Assembly (NCBI RefSeq): GCF_900111585.1
Contig: NZ_FOHI01000002.1
Coordinates: forward strand, 248,001-312,000
Direction of reading: 5' to 3'
From: Nitrosospira multiformis
GTDB lineage: Bacteria > Pseudomonadota > Gammaproteobacteria > Burkholderiales > Nitrosomonadaceae
DNA length: 64,000 bases
Below, one piece after another: positions 7,708-15,483 of this stretch. Numbering within the stretch: position 1 is the first letter of the stretch; each line of letters opens with the position of its first letter. Position numbers and translations under genes: made by a program. The notes below the pieces were generated by a model, which worked only from the letters and a program-made list of their open reading frames with translations, ran no database searches and had not been told where the DNA came from.

Positions 7708-8690
7708 GTATTCTTCAAGGGGCTGCAACAGCGGGTCCGCCGCTTCCCGAGGGTTTGATTTCGGAGATGACGGCACTGAGTTCAAATACGGTATCAGCGG
7801 ATTTTTTCGTTTTGCTCGAGGCGTTGAAATTGCGCTTCGGTTCAGCCCTCGACGCTGTGCTTCTTTATGGATCGTGCCTGCGCGCACGTGAGATAGGGGA
7901 TGGGGTGGTCGATTTTTACGCGGTCGTGAGCAGTTACAGCAGTGCTTATCCGGAGCGCTACCTGCGTTATTTCAACGCATTGCTACCTCCGAATGTCTTT
8001 TATCTGGAGGTATCCCAAGCGGAGAAAACGTTTCGTGCCAAATATGCCGTAGTTTCGATGGCGGATTTTGAGCAGGGGACTCGCCGCTGGTTCCATCCTT
8101 ATCTCTGGGCGCGTTTTGCTCAGCCCTCGAGGTTATTATTTTTCCGCGACGAGGCGGCTCGCAAGCGAATTTCGGAGTCTCTGGCCCATGCGGTCGTCAC
8201 TTTTCTCGGATCCACCCTGCCCACCCTCGATTGTTCCGGGACCGCCGCGACCAACATCGAAATGATCTGGACCAATGGACTGACCCAGACTTACGCTGCG
8301 GAATTGCGACCCGAGAGAACAGGGCGCGCGTGCCAGCTCGCACAGATGAACCTGGAGGTCTATTCACGCCTGACTGCTTTGGCAATACCTGCACTGGCAG
8401 GAAAATTGAGGCTCTTGCCGGATGGAAGTTACGAATCTCTGATAGACGATGCAGGACGTCGGAGATCGCTTTGGCATTGGCGGCTGCGACGCTGGCAGGG
8501 AAAAGTCCTGTCCGTGCTGCGGCTGTCCAAGGCGGCTTTTACCTTTCATGACAGCATCAGCTATGCCGCCTGGAAAATCGAGCGCCATACCGGCGTTCGC
8601 GTCGAAGTGACTCCTATGCTGCGGCGTCATCCCCTGTTGTGGGGTTTTAAAGTTTCATGGCGCCTGTTGCGGCGAGGCGTGATGCGCTGA
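7704..8690 (+). CDS. Tam41-like nucleotidyltransferase, candidate CDP-diacylglycerol synthase
   Basis: A 328-residue protein without an obvious standard annotation. It has a polymerase-beta-type nucleotidyltransferase opening, LLYGSCLRAREIGDGVVDFY (Gly56-Ser57, then an Asp at about 70). The order of later segments resembles mitochondrial Tam41: AKYAVVSMADFEQG, then a W-x3-LxARFAQPSRLLFF stretch that matches the yeast/human W..LYxAGRLQKPV region, and a C-terminal SYAAWKIERH helix where Tam41 has its ILTAG..K segment. This comparison is from memory of the family, not a search. Tam41 makes CDP-diacylglycerol from phosphatidate and CTP without being a CdsA-type integral enzyme. The gene is translationally coupled to a lipid kinase and a CDP-alcohol phosphatidyltransferase, which fits that chemistry. 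Its last 44 bases overlap the convergent NeuA-fusion gene. Confidence 0.65.
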   Translation: MSILQGAATAGPPLPEGLISEMTALSSNTVSADFFVLLEALKLRFGSALDAVLLYGSCLRAREIGDGVVDFYAVVSSYSSAYPERYLRYFNALLPPNVFYLEVSQAEKTFRAKYAVVSMADFEQGTRRWFHPYLWARFAQPSRLLFFRDEAARKRISESLAHAVVTFLGSTLPTLDCSGTAATNIEMIWTNGLTQTYAAELRPERTGRACQLAQMNLEVYSRLTALAIPALAGKLRLLPDGSYESLIDDAGRRRSLWHWRLRRWQGKVLSVLRLSKAAFTFHDSISYAAWKIERHTGVRVEVTPMLRRHPLLWGFKVSWRLLRRGVMR

Positions 8691-9849
8691 CTTCAGCAAG
8701 CACTGCCGTGCGCGCTTTGAGAATGAGATCACAGACTTCCCGCACCGCGTCATTTCCTCCGGCGTGTCCGCAGACATGATGCGCCTGCTGCATGATTTCC
8801 GGAACAGCATCCGCGGGACAAAACGCCGCACCGACCCGCCGCATGCATTCCAGGTCGCAGAGATCGTCGCCAATGTATGCGATATGTTGTAATGAAACCG
8901 ACCAGCGTGTTGCCAGTTGCAGAAGAACCGCGAATTTGTCACGGGCGCCAGGGTAATATTCATCAATCCCGAGTTTTCTCATGCGTGCCTCGACTGAAGG
9001 ACTGGTTTCGGTGGTGATGACACCGACCCGGATGCCATTCTCCCGCAGCAGTTTCATTCCATGCGCGTCTCGAGTATTGAATTTCTTAAGGGCCTCACCG
9101 CCAGGTCCATAATACATCCCCCCGTCGGTCAGCGTGCCATCCACATCGAGCACCAACGCCTTGATTTCAGCTGCGACGGCATTAACCGTCTGGCGTTTCT
9201 GCTTGAGCAGGAGCTGTTCTACAACAATCCAGTCAGTTTCATCGTCAATTTCGATTCCGCTCTCCGCCGCCATTTCATGGATGCCGATACGCCCCCCCAA
9301 CCGGCAACCGCATTCCTCCAGCAGTTTCCTCTGCGTCAGGTAAAAAGCGCCATTTTCCATGAGATAGCCTTCGAAGTCCTGCCGTCTTGGCCGGTGCAGC
9401 GGATCATAGTTGACGGGTGTGCCGTGCACGCTCCAGAAAAAGCGCTTTGAAGGTACAGCGGTCAGAAGGGAATCAAGGTTTTCTGTCAGGAACTTATGCC
9501 TGGCGGAGCGAAAATCGTCTGCCCGGGTGAGCGGCGAGGTCGCCTGGATAAGACACATGACGTCAAAGGGAACCTGCTGTTGAAATTCGAGCATTGCGCT
9601 TTCTGTACTGGCCGTGTCCATGCAGGTTGCCGCCGAGCGTTCCAGAACCGTGACTGACGGAAATTCCTCCAATACCGCTTTCCGGATCTTGGGAGAATCG
9701 GTCGCAACATAGATGTCGTCGAAACACTGCGATGCGATTGCCTGTTCCAGGCTCCATGCGAATAATGGCCGTCCTGCGATGTTGCGCACATTCTTTTCGA
9801 TAATCGATTTCGAGTGCGCGCGCAGAGGCATGAAAGCTACCCAGCGCAC
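8647..9849 (-). CDS. neuA: Acylneuraminate cytidylyltransferase fused to KdsC-type HAD phosphatase
   Basis: A 400-residue two-domain protein. Residues 1-225 are a CMP-sugar synthetase: FMPLRAHSKSIIEKNVRNIA replaces the common ARGGSKGIPRKNI, and CLIQATSPLTRADDF and EIDDETDWIVVE are typical. Residues from about 230 form a KdsC-like HAD phosphatase, with DVDGTLTDGGMYYG and IGDDLCDLECMRRVG. The pair would dephosphorylate a nonulosonate 9-phosphate and activate the free acid with CTP. The start is GTG, overlapping the neuB stop as TAGTG. The AH..SII substitutions in the nucleotide loop differ from textbook NeuA and may mark a subfamily rather than loss of function. The 3' end overlaps the convergent Tam41-like gene by 44 bases. 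Confidence 0.85.
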   Translation of the reverse strand: MRWVAFMPLRAHSKSIIEKNVRNIAGRPLFAWSLEQAIASQCFDDIYVATDSPKIRKAVLEEFPSVTVLERSAATCMDTASTESAMLEFQQQVPFDVMCLIQATSPLTRADDFRSARHKFLTENLDSLLTAVPSKRFFWSVHGTPVNYDPLHRPRRQDFEGYLMENGAFYLTQRKLLEECGCRLGGRIGIHEMAAESGIEIDDETDWIVVEQLLLKQKRQTVNAVAAEIKALVLDVDGTLTDGGMYYGPGGEALKKFNTRDAHGMKLLRENGIRVGVITTETSPSVEARMRKLGIDEYYPGARDKFAVLLQLATRWSVSLQHIAYIGDDLCDLECMRRVGAAFCPADAVPEIMQQAHHVCGHAGGNDAVREVCDLILKARTAVLAEVSASRLAATGAMKL

Positions 9850-10727
9850 TAGTGAAAGTGAATCCCTTGGATGCGTTTGAGCTTATTACGCTGGGCGACT
9901 TCGATTTCCACTATCGGTGCATTCTTGAAAGTCAGCGCCTTGGATACTGCGCGAACGTCACGGACCAGCTTCCGCAACCCGTCGGGTTCGAGCGAAGCGG
10001 CATGGTCGGTGCCCTTCCAGGTTCGGTCCAGCGTAAAATGCCGCTCGATCCATGAGGCACCCAACGTGAGCGCAGCAATGTCCACCGCAATGCCAAGGTG
10101 ATGACCTGAAAAGCCAATTTCCTTGATGCGCGCTCCGAATCTCTCCTCCAGGGCCTGCAACTCGAGCAGGCAGACCTGCTCGAAGGGGACGGGGTAGCCG
10201 GAAGTGCAAGCGTACAGCACCACCCTGCGGGCGACCCCATGCTTTTCCATCAATTGCACGATTTGTTCCTGCTCGGCAGGGGTGGTCATGCCGAGCGATA
10301 TATGGATCTCTCCACCATAGTTCCTTGCGAGATATTCCAGCATCGGGAAATGCAGGTTGCATGCGGAAGGGATCTTGATGAATTCCGGGTTGAGGCCGGC
10401 AATTTCCTTTGCCGAGGTCAGATCCCAGACGGATGTGGAGTAGCCGATTCCAAACTCCTCGCACCATTTCTGCAGCAGCCGATGCTGGTTCACATCGAAT
10501 TCCAGAAACTCGCGATGCTCCCCGTAACTGTTGCCATAACTGTGCTGCGGGTTCGGATGGTGGGCATTATATTCTTCGGGGGTGAGCAATTCCCGGTTCG
10601 AGCGTTTCTGAAACTTGACGAAATCGCATTTGGCGAAGGTTGCGGCAATTCCTATCATTTCCCTGGCGATTTCGATATCGCCTTTGTGATTACAGCCGAT
10701 CTCGGCCACTACTGTCGGGGTTTTCAT
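9849..10727 (-). CDS. neuB: N-acetylneuraminate synthase-like protein lacking the SAF domain
   Basis: A 292-residue NeuB-family TIM barrel (VVAEIGCNHKGDIEIAREMI, FVKFQKR, EFIKIPSACN, HFTLDRTWKGTDHAASLEP). The family condenses phosphoenolpyruvate with an N-acyl hexosamine or its phosphate. Typical NeuB proteins are about 340-350 residues and end in an antifreeze-like SAF domain that covers the partner subunit's active site. This one stops right after the barrel (EVAQRNKLKRIQGIHFH), so SAF is absent. I start at ATG 10727, which has AGGTC upstream; a frame seven codons longer exists. It overlaps the NeuA fusion by one base. No NeuC epimerase is in the window, so the hexosamine precursor must come from elsewhere. 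Confidence 0.85.
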   Translation of the reverse strand: MKTPTVVAEIGCNHKGDIEIAREMIGIAATFAKCDFVKFQKRSNRELLTPEEYNAHHPNPQHSYGNSYGEHREFLEFDVNQHRLLQKWCEEFGIGYSTSVWDLTSAKEIAGLNPEFIKIPSACNLHFPMLEYLARNYGGEIHISLGMTTPAEQEQIVQLMEKHGVARRVVLYACTSGYPVPFEQVCLLELQALEERFGARIKEIGFSGHHLGIAVDIAALTLGASWIERHFTLDRTWKGTDHAASLEPDGLRKLVRDVRAVSKALTFKNAPIVEIEVAQRNKLKRIQGIHFH

Positions 10728-10864
10728 AAGTATTCGACCTGTACACAAATACTACGATGACTGCGATGGGATGGCGAAAATTTAACTGCGATGCGACTCT
10801 TCATCCGCTTCAAATCTCCGGGCCCGAAATGCCGGCTTTTCCCTGCTTTCTGAAAAGCATCCTG

Positions 10865-12277
10865 CTATTGGGTATTCAACCGCCTGATCCAGAACAGATG
10901 CTTGGAGTGTTGCTCCACGCGAATAGTGCCGAAGCGATTCAGTAATTTTCCGAAACGGGCGATTTTTTGCTCGATCTCGCTCACTGAAATCTGCGGAAAA
11001 CGGTGATCGTGGTACGCCAGCCGGTTAGGGCCGGGCCGGTGCATATTCAACTTGGTCGTCATTGCTTTCAGCGTAGCGAGCGCCCATCCCTGAGCGTAAG
11101 TTCCGAGAGGCTTTGGCGGGGGCTGGGATTGGCGGTAGCCGCTCTCCTCGAGAATGTCGACGATGCGCTCACAAGCCAATCGTCCATCCTGCGCCGCCAG
11201 ATAGTATTTTATCAGCGCCTCGCGCTCCCCACCTGCCGCAGCGCCCAATTCCCCGCCAAGAATGCAGCTCAAGGTATCCCTTAATTCCTCGAAATTGAAG
11301 CACTGATGGCTTAGCTGGGTGGGTAACCCTTGGAAATCATAGTCATAATACTCGTTGAACGTGGCCAGGTAGGATATTGCCGGTACTCCCAGAACATAAG
11401 CTTCCAGTCCAGTAGTGCAACCATTGTGCACCATGGTTTTTGCGGCGAGAAGCCAGGGGATGACGTTTCCTTCGCTTGTTACCGCCACCCGCTCGCATTG
11501 CGAGGCAATATCGTGATAAATCTCGTGGTTTTCGCTCGGATGGGGACGGACAACGATGTTGAAATCGGGGAATGCACGTTCGAGCGCCGGGATGAGTTTA
11601 GTGAAATCTCTGAGTATCGCCTGCTTGTGATCCCACAGCCCTTCGGCAAACGCACGGCTCATCCCGATTCCCGATTGACCGCGGCGTGCTTTTTCCCCTC
11701 GCTTTTTCTCCGGCTGAAACAGGCCGATACTTCCGATAAAAGGATTTACATCGCTGAAATTGGTATTGATAAGAATGAAATTTCCGTGGAGATTTCGCAG
11801 TCTTTGCACCTCTGTCTCGAAGTAGGGGCGCATTTCACTTCGAAGTATGTCGCCGCGGGGGTTTCCCGTGATGTGAATCGGCATGTTTGCAGGTAAAGCC
11901 GGATATTGTCGAAGCAGGTCGACGTTTTCCTGTCCCCATGCGAATATATGGGACACATTTTTTATCGTTGTTGGCGAAAGCCGGAGGGTGAAATAAGTAT
12001 CCGCAGGGGGGTGTACGAGAGCCTCTTCCTCCCAGGCAACAATCTCATGACCGAGCTGGCGTACTATTCTGAACATGGTGTTGCTCAGACTGCGCATGCT
12101 CTTCGCAAGATACACGCCGCGTGGGATCGACGCCAGTTCGAAATGGGCGTATGCGCGTGAGCCCATGATGACGGGAAAGCCACGCTCAGCCGCAACGCAG
12201 GAGAGAAGGATTTTGGCATCCAGCTCGCGTACCTGGCTTTCCACGGGAATGATAAGCGTCGAAACAGAATTTCCCAT
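10865..12277 (-). CDS. Surface carbohydrate biosynthesis protein, GT-B-like
   Basis: A 470-residue protein whose opening (LIIPVESQVRELDAKILLSC) matches a family annotated as surface carbohydrate biosynthesis protein, often found with neuA and neuB. The second half looks like a GT-B glycosyltransferase or glycerophosphotransferase domain: FNIVVRPHPSENHEIYHDIA, then MVHNGCTTGLEAYVLGVPAI. That is the usual RPHP ... N/D-G-CT-S/T-G-EA donor-site pattern of capsule transferases. It may transfer the CMP-activated acid made by the two downstream genes. The gene begins 16 bases after the PLD-like gene; 137 bases separate it from neuB. The residue-level substrate is unknown. Confidence 0.75.
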   Translation of the reverse strand: MGNSVSTLIIPVESQVRELDAKILLSCVAAERGFPVIMGSRAYAHFELASIPRGVYLAKSMRSLSNTMFRIVRQLGHEIVAWEEEALVHPPADTYFTLRLSPTTIKNVSHIFAWGQENVDLLRQYPALPANMPIHITGNPRGDILRSEMRPYFETEVQRLRNLHGNFILINTNFSDVNPFIGSIGLFQPEKKRGEKARRGQSGIGMSRAFAEGLWDHKQAILRDFTKLIPALERAFPDFNIVVRPHPSENHEIYHDIASQCERVAVTSEGNVIPWLLAAKTMVHNGCTTGLEAYVLGVPAISYLATFNEYYDYDFQGLPTQLSHQCFNFEELRDTLSCILGGELGAAAGGEREALIKYYLAAQDGRLACERIVDILEESGYRQSQPPPKPLGTYAQGWALATLKAMTTKLNMHRPGPNRLAYHDHRFPQISVSEIEQKIARFGKLLNRFGTIRVEQHSKHLFWIRRLNTQ

Positions 12278-12293
12278 AGGTTATTTCAAGAGT

Positions 12294-13439
12294 TCAATCA
12301 GAACATTTTAGACTATCTACGGTTTTCGGGTTTGTCTCGTTTTTCAATACTTCCCATCGCCCGGCAAAAGCCCGAAAAAGCCCGGGGTCGCTGGAGATGA
12401 GGGCTATCTCATGATTGAGCCAGAACGACGGCTTGGTCCAGTTGAAACTGCCGAAAATGGTGAACACACGGTCGCCATCTTCCACCAGTACAAACTTGAG
12501 GTGCATCGGCAGATCCTGCGGGTCCTGGAAACGTGAAAATTGCACATTGGCGGCCGAAAAGCGCTTTTCCACCTTTGCGGTTACGCGCCTCAGCGTTGAT
12601 TCGGCAAGAACCTGTACTGTAATCCCGCGTTGCGCAAGCGCGATCATGACTTCAACTGCGCGTTCGGTTCTGATGTGGGAGGCGACTACGCGCACCCGTG
12701 CGCCTGGGCGCACACTCGCCAGGAACTGCACTACCGGGTGCGGATATATGCGTGGCCAGAAATAAAGGGTCGCGTCCTTTCCGCAAATTGTCTCATTTGC
12801 ACGGGAAGAGAAGCGGTACAGGAGGCCGGGCGGCATGCTGTGCAAGCACCGGGCATGCGCCGTCAACTGCACGACCAGCGTTGGATCGACGAGTCCGACA
12901 AGCACGTTGTGTCCTCTGTCCTGATCCCCCAACTCGCGGAGGATTTCCGGGTTTTCGTCCGGCATGTTTCCTGACGGGTTGAAAGAGCCGACAAAAGCGA
13001 TGGGTGCAGGATGAGAAAAACAGTAGAGTTTCTCGTGCAACTGTGGTTTCCACGATTTTCCCACCGGCGCCGGAATACCTGGAATACGGATGATGCGCAG
13101 TGCTTTTCCGAGACCGTGAGGTTGGGAAAGCAGGGTAATTACTCTGTCGTTGGCATGGGGAACGCGCGGCTTTCCTTCCAGGGTCACGGTCACTTTCACC
13201 CCCCGTCTGTGTGCCTGAACAAGTGCTTCCGCCAGACCCATATCGCGGAAATAATAAGTCACCCAATCGATGGCTCCTCCTGGGGGTACGGCAGCGATGT
13301 GTGCTGCCAATACATCGCGCAAGTAGCCTGGTGGCTGGTCCGGGCCACCAAAGTGAATCTCGAGCGGAACCCGGATCTCCACCTCGATTATCAAGTCTGA
13401 AGAGGGGGGGCTGGGGGCATGTGCAAGCGGCTTGCTCAA
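12294..13439 (-). CDS. Phospholipase D-like protein with two HxK motifs
   Basis: A 381-residue protein with two PLD-type half sites: LHEKLYCF followed by FVGSFNPSGN (about residues 144-170), and MHLKFVLVEDGDRVFTIFGSFNWT near residue 330. Each gives H-x-K and the downstream G-S-x-N of the superfamily. Members hydrolyse or transfer phosphodiester bonds, including cardiolipin synthesis. No signal peptide or membrane helix is visible, so a cytoplasmic site is suggested. The start is TTG at 13439, with GAGGA upstream inside a hairpin. It lies within a glycan operon, 43 bases after a glycosyltransferase gene and 16 before the surface-carbohydrate gene, so a role in building or trimming a phosphodiester-linked glycan or lipid is possible but unproven. 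Confidence 0.8.
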   Translation of the reverse strand: MSKPLAHAPSPPSSDLIIEVEIRVPLEIHFGGPDQPPGYLRDVLAAHIAAVPPGGAIDWVTYYFRDMGLAEALVQAHRRGVKVTVTLEGKPRVPHANDRVITLLSQPHGLGKALRIIRIPGIPAPVGKSWKPQLHEKLYCFSHPAPIAFVGSFNPSGNMPDENPEILRELGDQDRGHNVLVGLVDPTLVVQLTAHARCLHSMPPGLLYRFSSRANETICGKDATLYFWPRIYPHPVVQFLASVRPGARVRVVASHIRTERAVEVMIALAQRGITVQVLAESTLRRVTAKVEKRFSAANVQFSRFQDPQDLPMHLKFVLVEDGDRVFTIFGSFNWTKPSFWLNHEIALISSDPGLFRAFAGRWEVLKNETNPKTVDSLKCSD

Positions 13440-13447
13440 TTAAGGGA

Positions 13448-13468
13448 GGGTCCTCAGAGTGAGGATCC
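13448..13468. other. Short hairpin over the PLD gene ribosome-binding region
   Basis: GGGTCCTCA and TGAGGATCC pair across a three-base loop (one G-T pair) between the glycosyltransferase stop and the PLD-like TTG start. On the coding strand the arm holds GAGGA, the best Shine-Dalgarno match for the downstream gene. No T-run follows. Confidence 0.4.
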
Positions 13469-13482
13469 TGTATTCGATGCTT

Positions 13483-15387
13483 TCATGCCAGTCTGCGGTT
13501 TTGCAGGTGAGCGGATTCCACCGTGGTTCTGCTGCGCGTCTGTTTCCTGGAAGTGGACGCTATCACGCGGCGGAAGAAATCAACCAGTTCCGGTACATGA
13601 TGATCGAATGTGAACAGGTGCCGCTGCTGCCAAACCCGTTCACGCGTTGCTCGCAACTGCTTGCAATCGTGCAACTGTGCGGCGAGCTCATCCACGGTGT
13701 CAAAGAAAATTCCAATGCCAAGCTGCTTTGTCAGTGTCCGGGTAGCGACGAATGCGCTCTCATTTGCTTTCTGCAGCATCGGCAGGCCGGCTACCGCAAG
13801 GGTGCTGAGCCGCGCCGGGTAGTTCAGGTCATCCCAGTTTGCCCGCCTGATTTCCCCTCCATTGCTGCTTTCGAAGAGGTGCAGCCAGCCCGCATCATAT
13901 TGGGAAAACTCGGCAGTCCAGCGGCTTTGGTCCACGTTCGGGTGTAAATGCAGGTGGTCTGGCGCCAACGCCCAAGTTTTTTCAATCCACTGCAGCCACT
14001 GTCCATGGGTTATCTCCCCATAAAAATGCAGATGGATGCCATGACCGGCCAACTCCGCTACATGATGGGGGTGTAGGCCGATAGGTCGCCCCGGGGATAC
14101 GGTATGAATATCACCTTCGCTGGCGGAACGCAGTGGCGCTCGAGGTTGATCAAACCAGTCACGCTTGGGCAGGTCTCCATCCAACAGATGAGTGGGTTTG
14201 TCCAGCGACAAGCCGGGAATGATGGTATCAAACCAATCCCGCATTTCGGGGCTGGAGAAGATCTGCCCATCCGAATACCGGTGCAGGTCAATCAGGTGCG
14301 GCCAGGTTCCCTTTTCAAGGCAGATGAAAGGCCCCTCCTTGAAATGCCAGACGAAAGGAATGCCCCGGGTGGCCATCAATACCTCATGTGCAAACGGCAC
14401 GGCCTGCCAATTGAGCAGCGCATAGATAACATCGGGCTGCACCTGCTTCACTGCTTCGCGCCAGTTGTCGCGCGGCAGGTCCTCCACATGTCCGAAAGGC
14501 ATCGGCCCCACCGCGTTGTACCAGTACGGGCTTTGCATCCACAGGCCATACAGCTTGTGCCCCTGCTCTTCCAGGGCGAGCACGCGCTCCGCGTTATAAG
14601 CCAGTTCCCCGACCAGAAGTATTTTCAATCCACTGGCGGACCGCAAAGTATCCGGTCGTTCGCGCATTTTCCGGTAGTGTTCCGCTTCGTCGATCCAATG
14701 GCCCACGGTCGTATGAAAGCGCAGGGGTTCTTTGACGCGATAATAGGAGCGAAACGTATTGATGCCGCCTTCCGGTTCCTGCATGATCTTGTGCCGTTGC
14801 ATCGGGTGGGAGACCCACTCGCAGGTAAGACTTCCGCTTTCGGCAAAAGTGCCGAGGGGCCGCAGCAGGCTCCAGTAGAGACGTTCAAGATCATCCGACT
14901 CCAGTTCTGCGCGTTCCACCCAGCGCACCGGCATTTTCCGATGCATGCACTGCACCAGTTGCAAAGGAAATTCCGGAATCTGTCCAGCGGCCTCGCGGTT
15001 GTAATGGTGGCGAACGCCTGAACAAGCCAGCACAGCGCCTTTCTGCGTCTCGAGGCATGTTTTCAGGCTGCGCAGGTGATCGCGGTAATAAACGTCATCG
15101 CTTGGCAAGTAAGCGATGAGTGGCGCTTTTGCTTTGGCAATGCCTTCATTCAGGGCGTGACCCAGCCCCCGATTTTCGGGAAAGCGATAATAATGGATGC
15201 GCGTGTCGACCAGGTATGCCGATACGACTTCCGCCGTAGAATCCCGTGAGCCATCGTCGATGATGACGGCTTCCCAATCCGTCAGAACCTGCGCCTGCAG
15301 ACTATCCAGTGCGCGTTCGATGAATCTTGCTTGTTCATAGGTGGGAACCACTACGCTGACTGAGGGAGAAGATGGCTGCGGCATCAT
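13483..15387 (-). CDS. Two-domain glycosyltransferase (GT2 fused to GT-B-like)
   Basis: A 634-residue protein. The N-terminal 250 or so residues are a GT2/GT-A domain: VSVVVPTYEQARFIERALDS, then VIIDDGSRD, and IAYLPSDDVYYRDH with the DxD-like metal site. From about residue 265 a separate GT-B-like domain starts at KILLVGELAYNAERVLALEE, with IYALLNWQAVPFAHE and VAGLPMLQK later. The two domains probably add two sugars in sequence to the same surface glycan. Two adjacent ATGs (15387 and 15384) follow AAAGGA; the second has better spacing. It lies 96 bases after the 450-residue transferase gene, in the same direction. Confidence 0.8.
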   Translation of the reverse strand: MMPQPSSPSVSVVVPTYEQARFIERALDSLQAQVLTDWEAVIIDDGSRDSTAEVVSAYLVDTRIHYYRFPENRGLGHALNEGIAKAKAPLIAYLPSDDVYYRDHLRSLKTCLETQKGAVLACSGVRHHYNREAAGQIPEFPLQLVQCMHRKMPVRWVERAELESDDLERLYWSLLRPLGTFAESGSLTCEWVSHPMQRHKIMQEPEGGINTFRSYYRVKEPLRFHTTVGHWIDEAEHYRKMRERPDTLRSASGLKILLVGELAYNAERVLALEEQGHKLYGLWMQSPYWYNAVGPMPFGHVEDLPRDNWREAVKQVQPDVIYALLNWQAVPFAHEVLMATRGIPFVWHFKEGPFICLEKGTWPHLIDLHRYSDGQIFSSPEMRDWFDTIIPGLSLDKPTHLLDGDLPKRDWFDQPRAPLRSASEGDIHTVSPGRPIGLHPHHVAELAGHGIHLHFYGEITHGQWLQWIEKTWALAPDHLHLHPNVDQSRWTAEFSQYDAGWLHLFESSNGGEIRRANWDDLNYPARLSTLAVAGLPMLQKANESAFVATRTLTKQLGIGIFFDTVDELAAQLHDCKQLRATRERVWQQRHLFTFDHHVPELVDFFRRVIASTSRKQTRSRTTVESAHLQNRRLA

Positions 15388-15483
15388 GTGTCCTTTTTAT
15401 CGTTGTGTACCTGAGGCCGCGTTAACTCCTCGCGGATAGCAAATTTAATTATAGAAGCAGAGTCAGTATTTTTTAAGGTTCAG

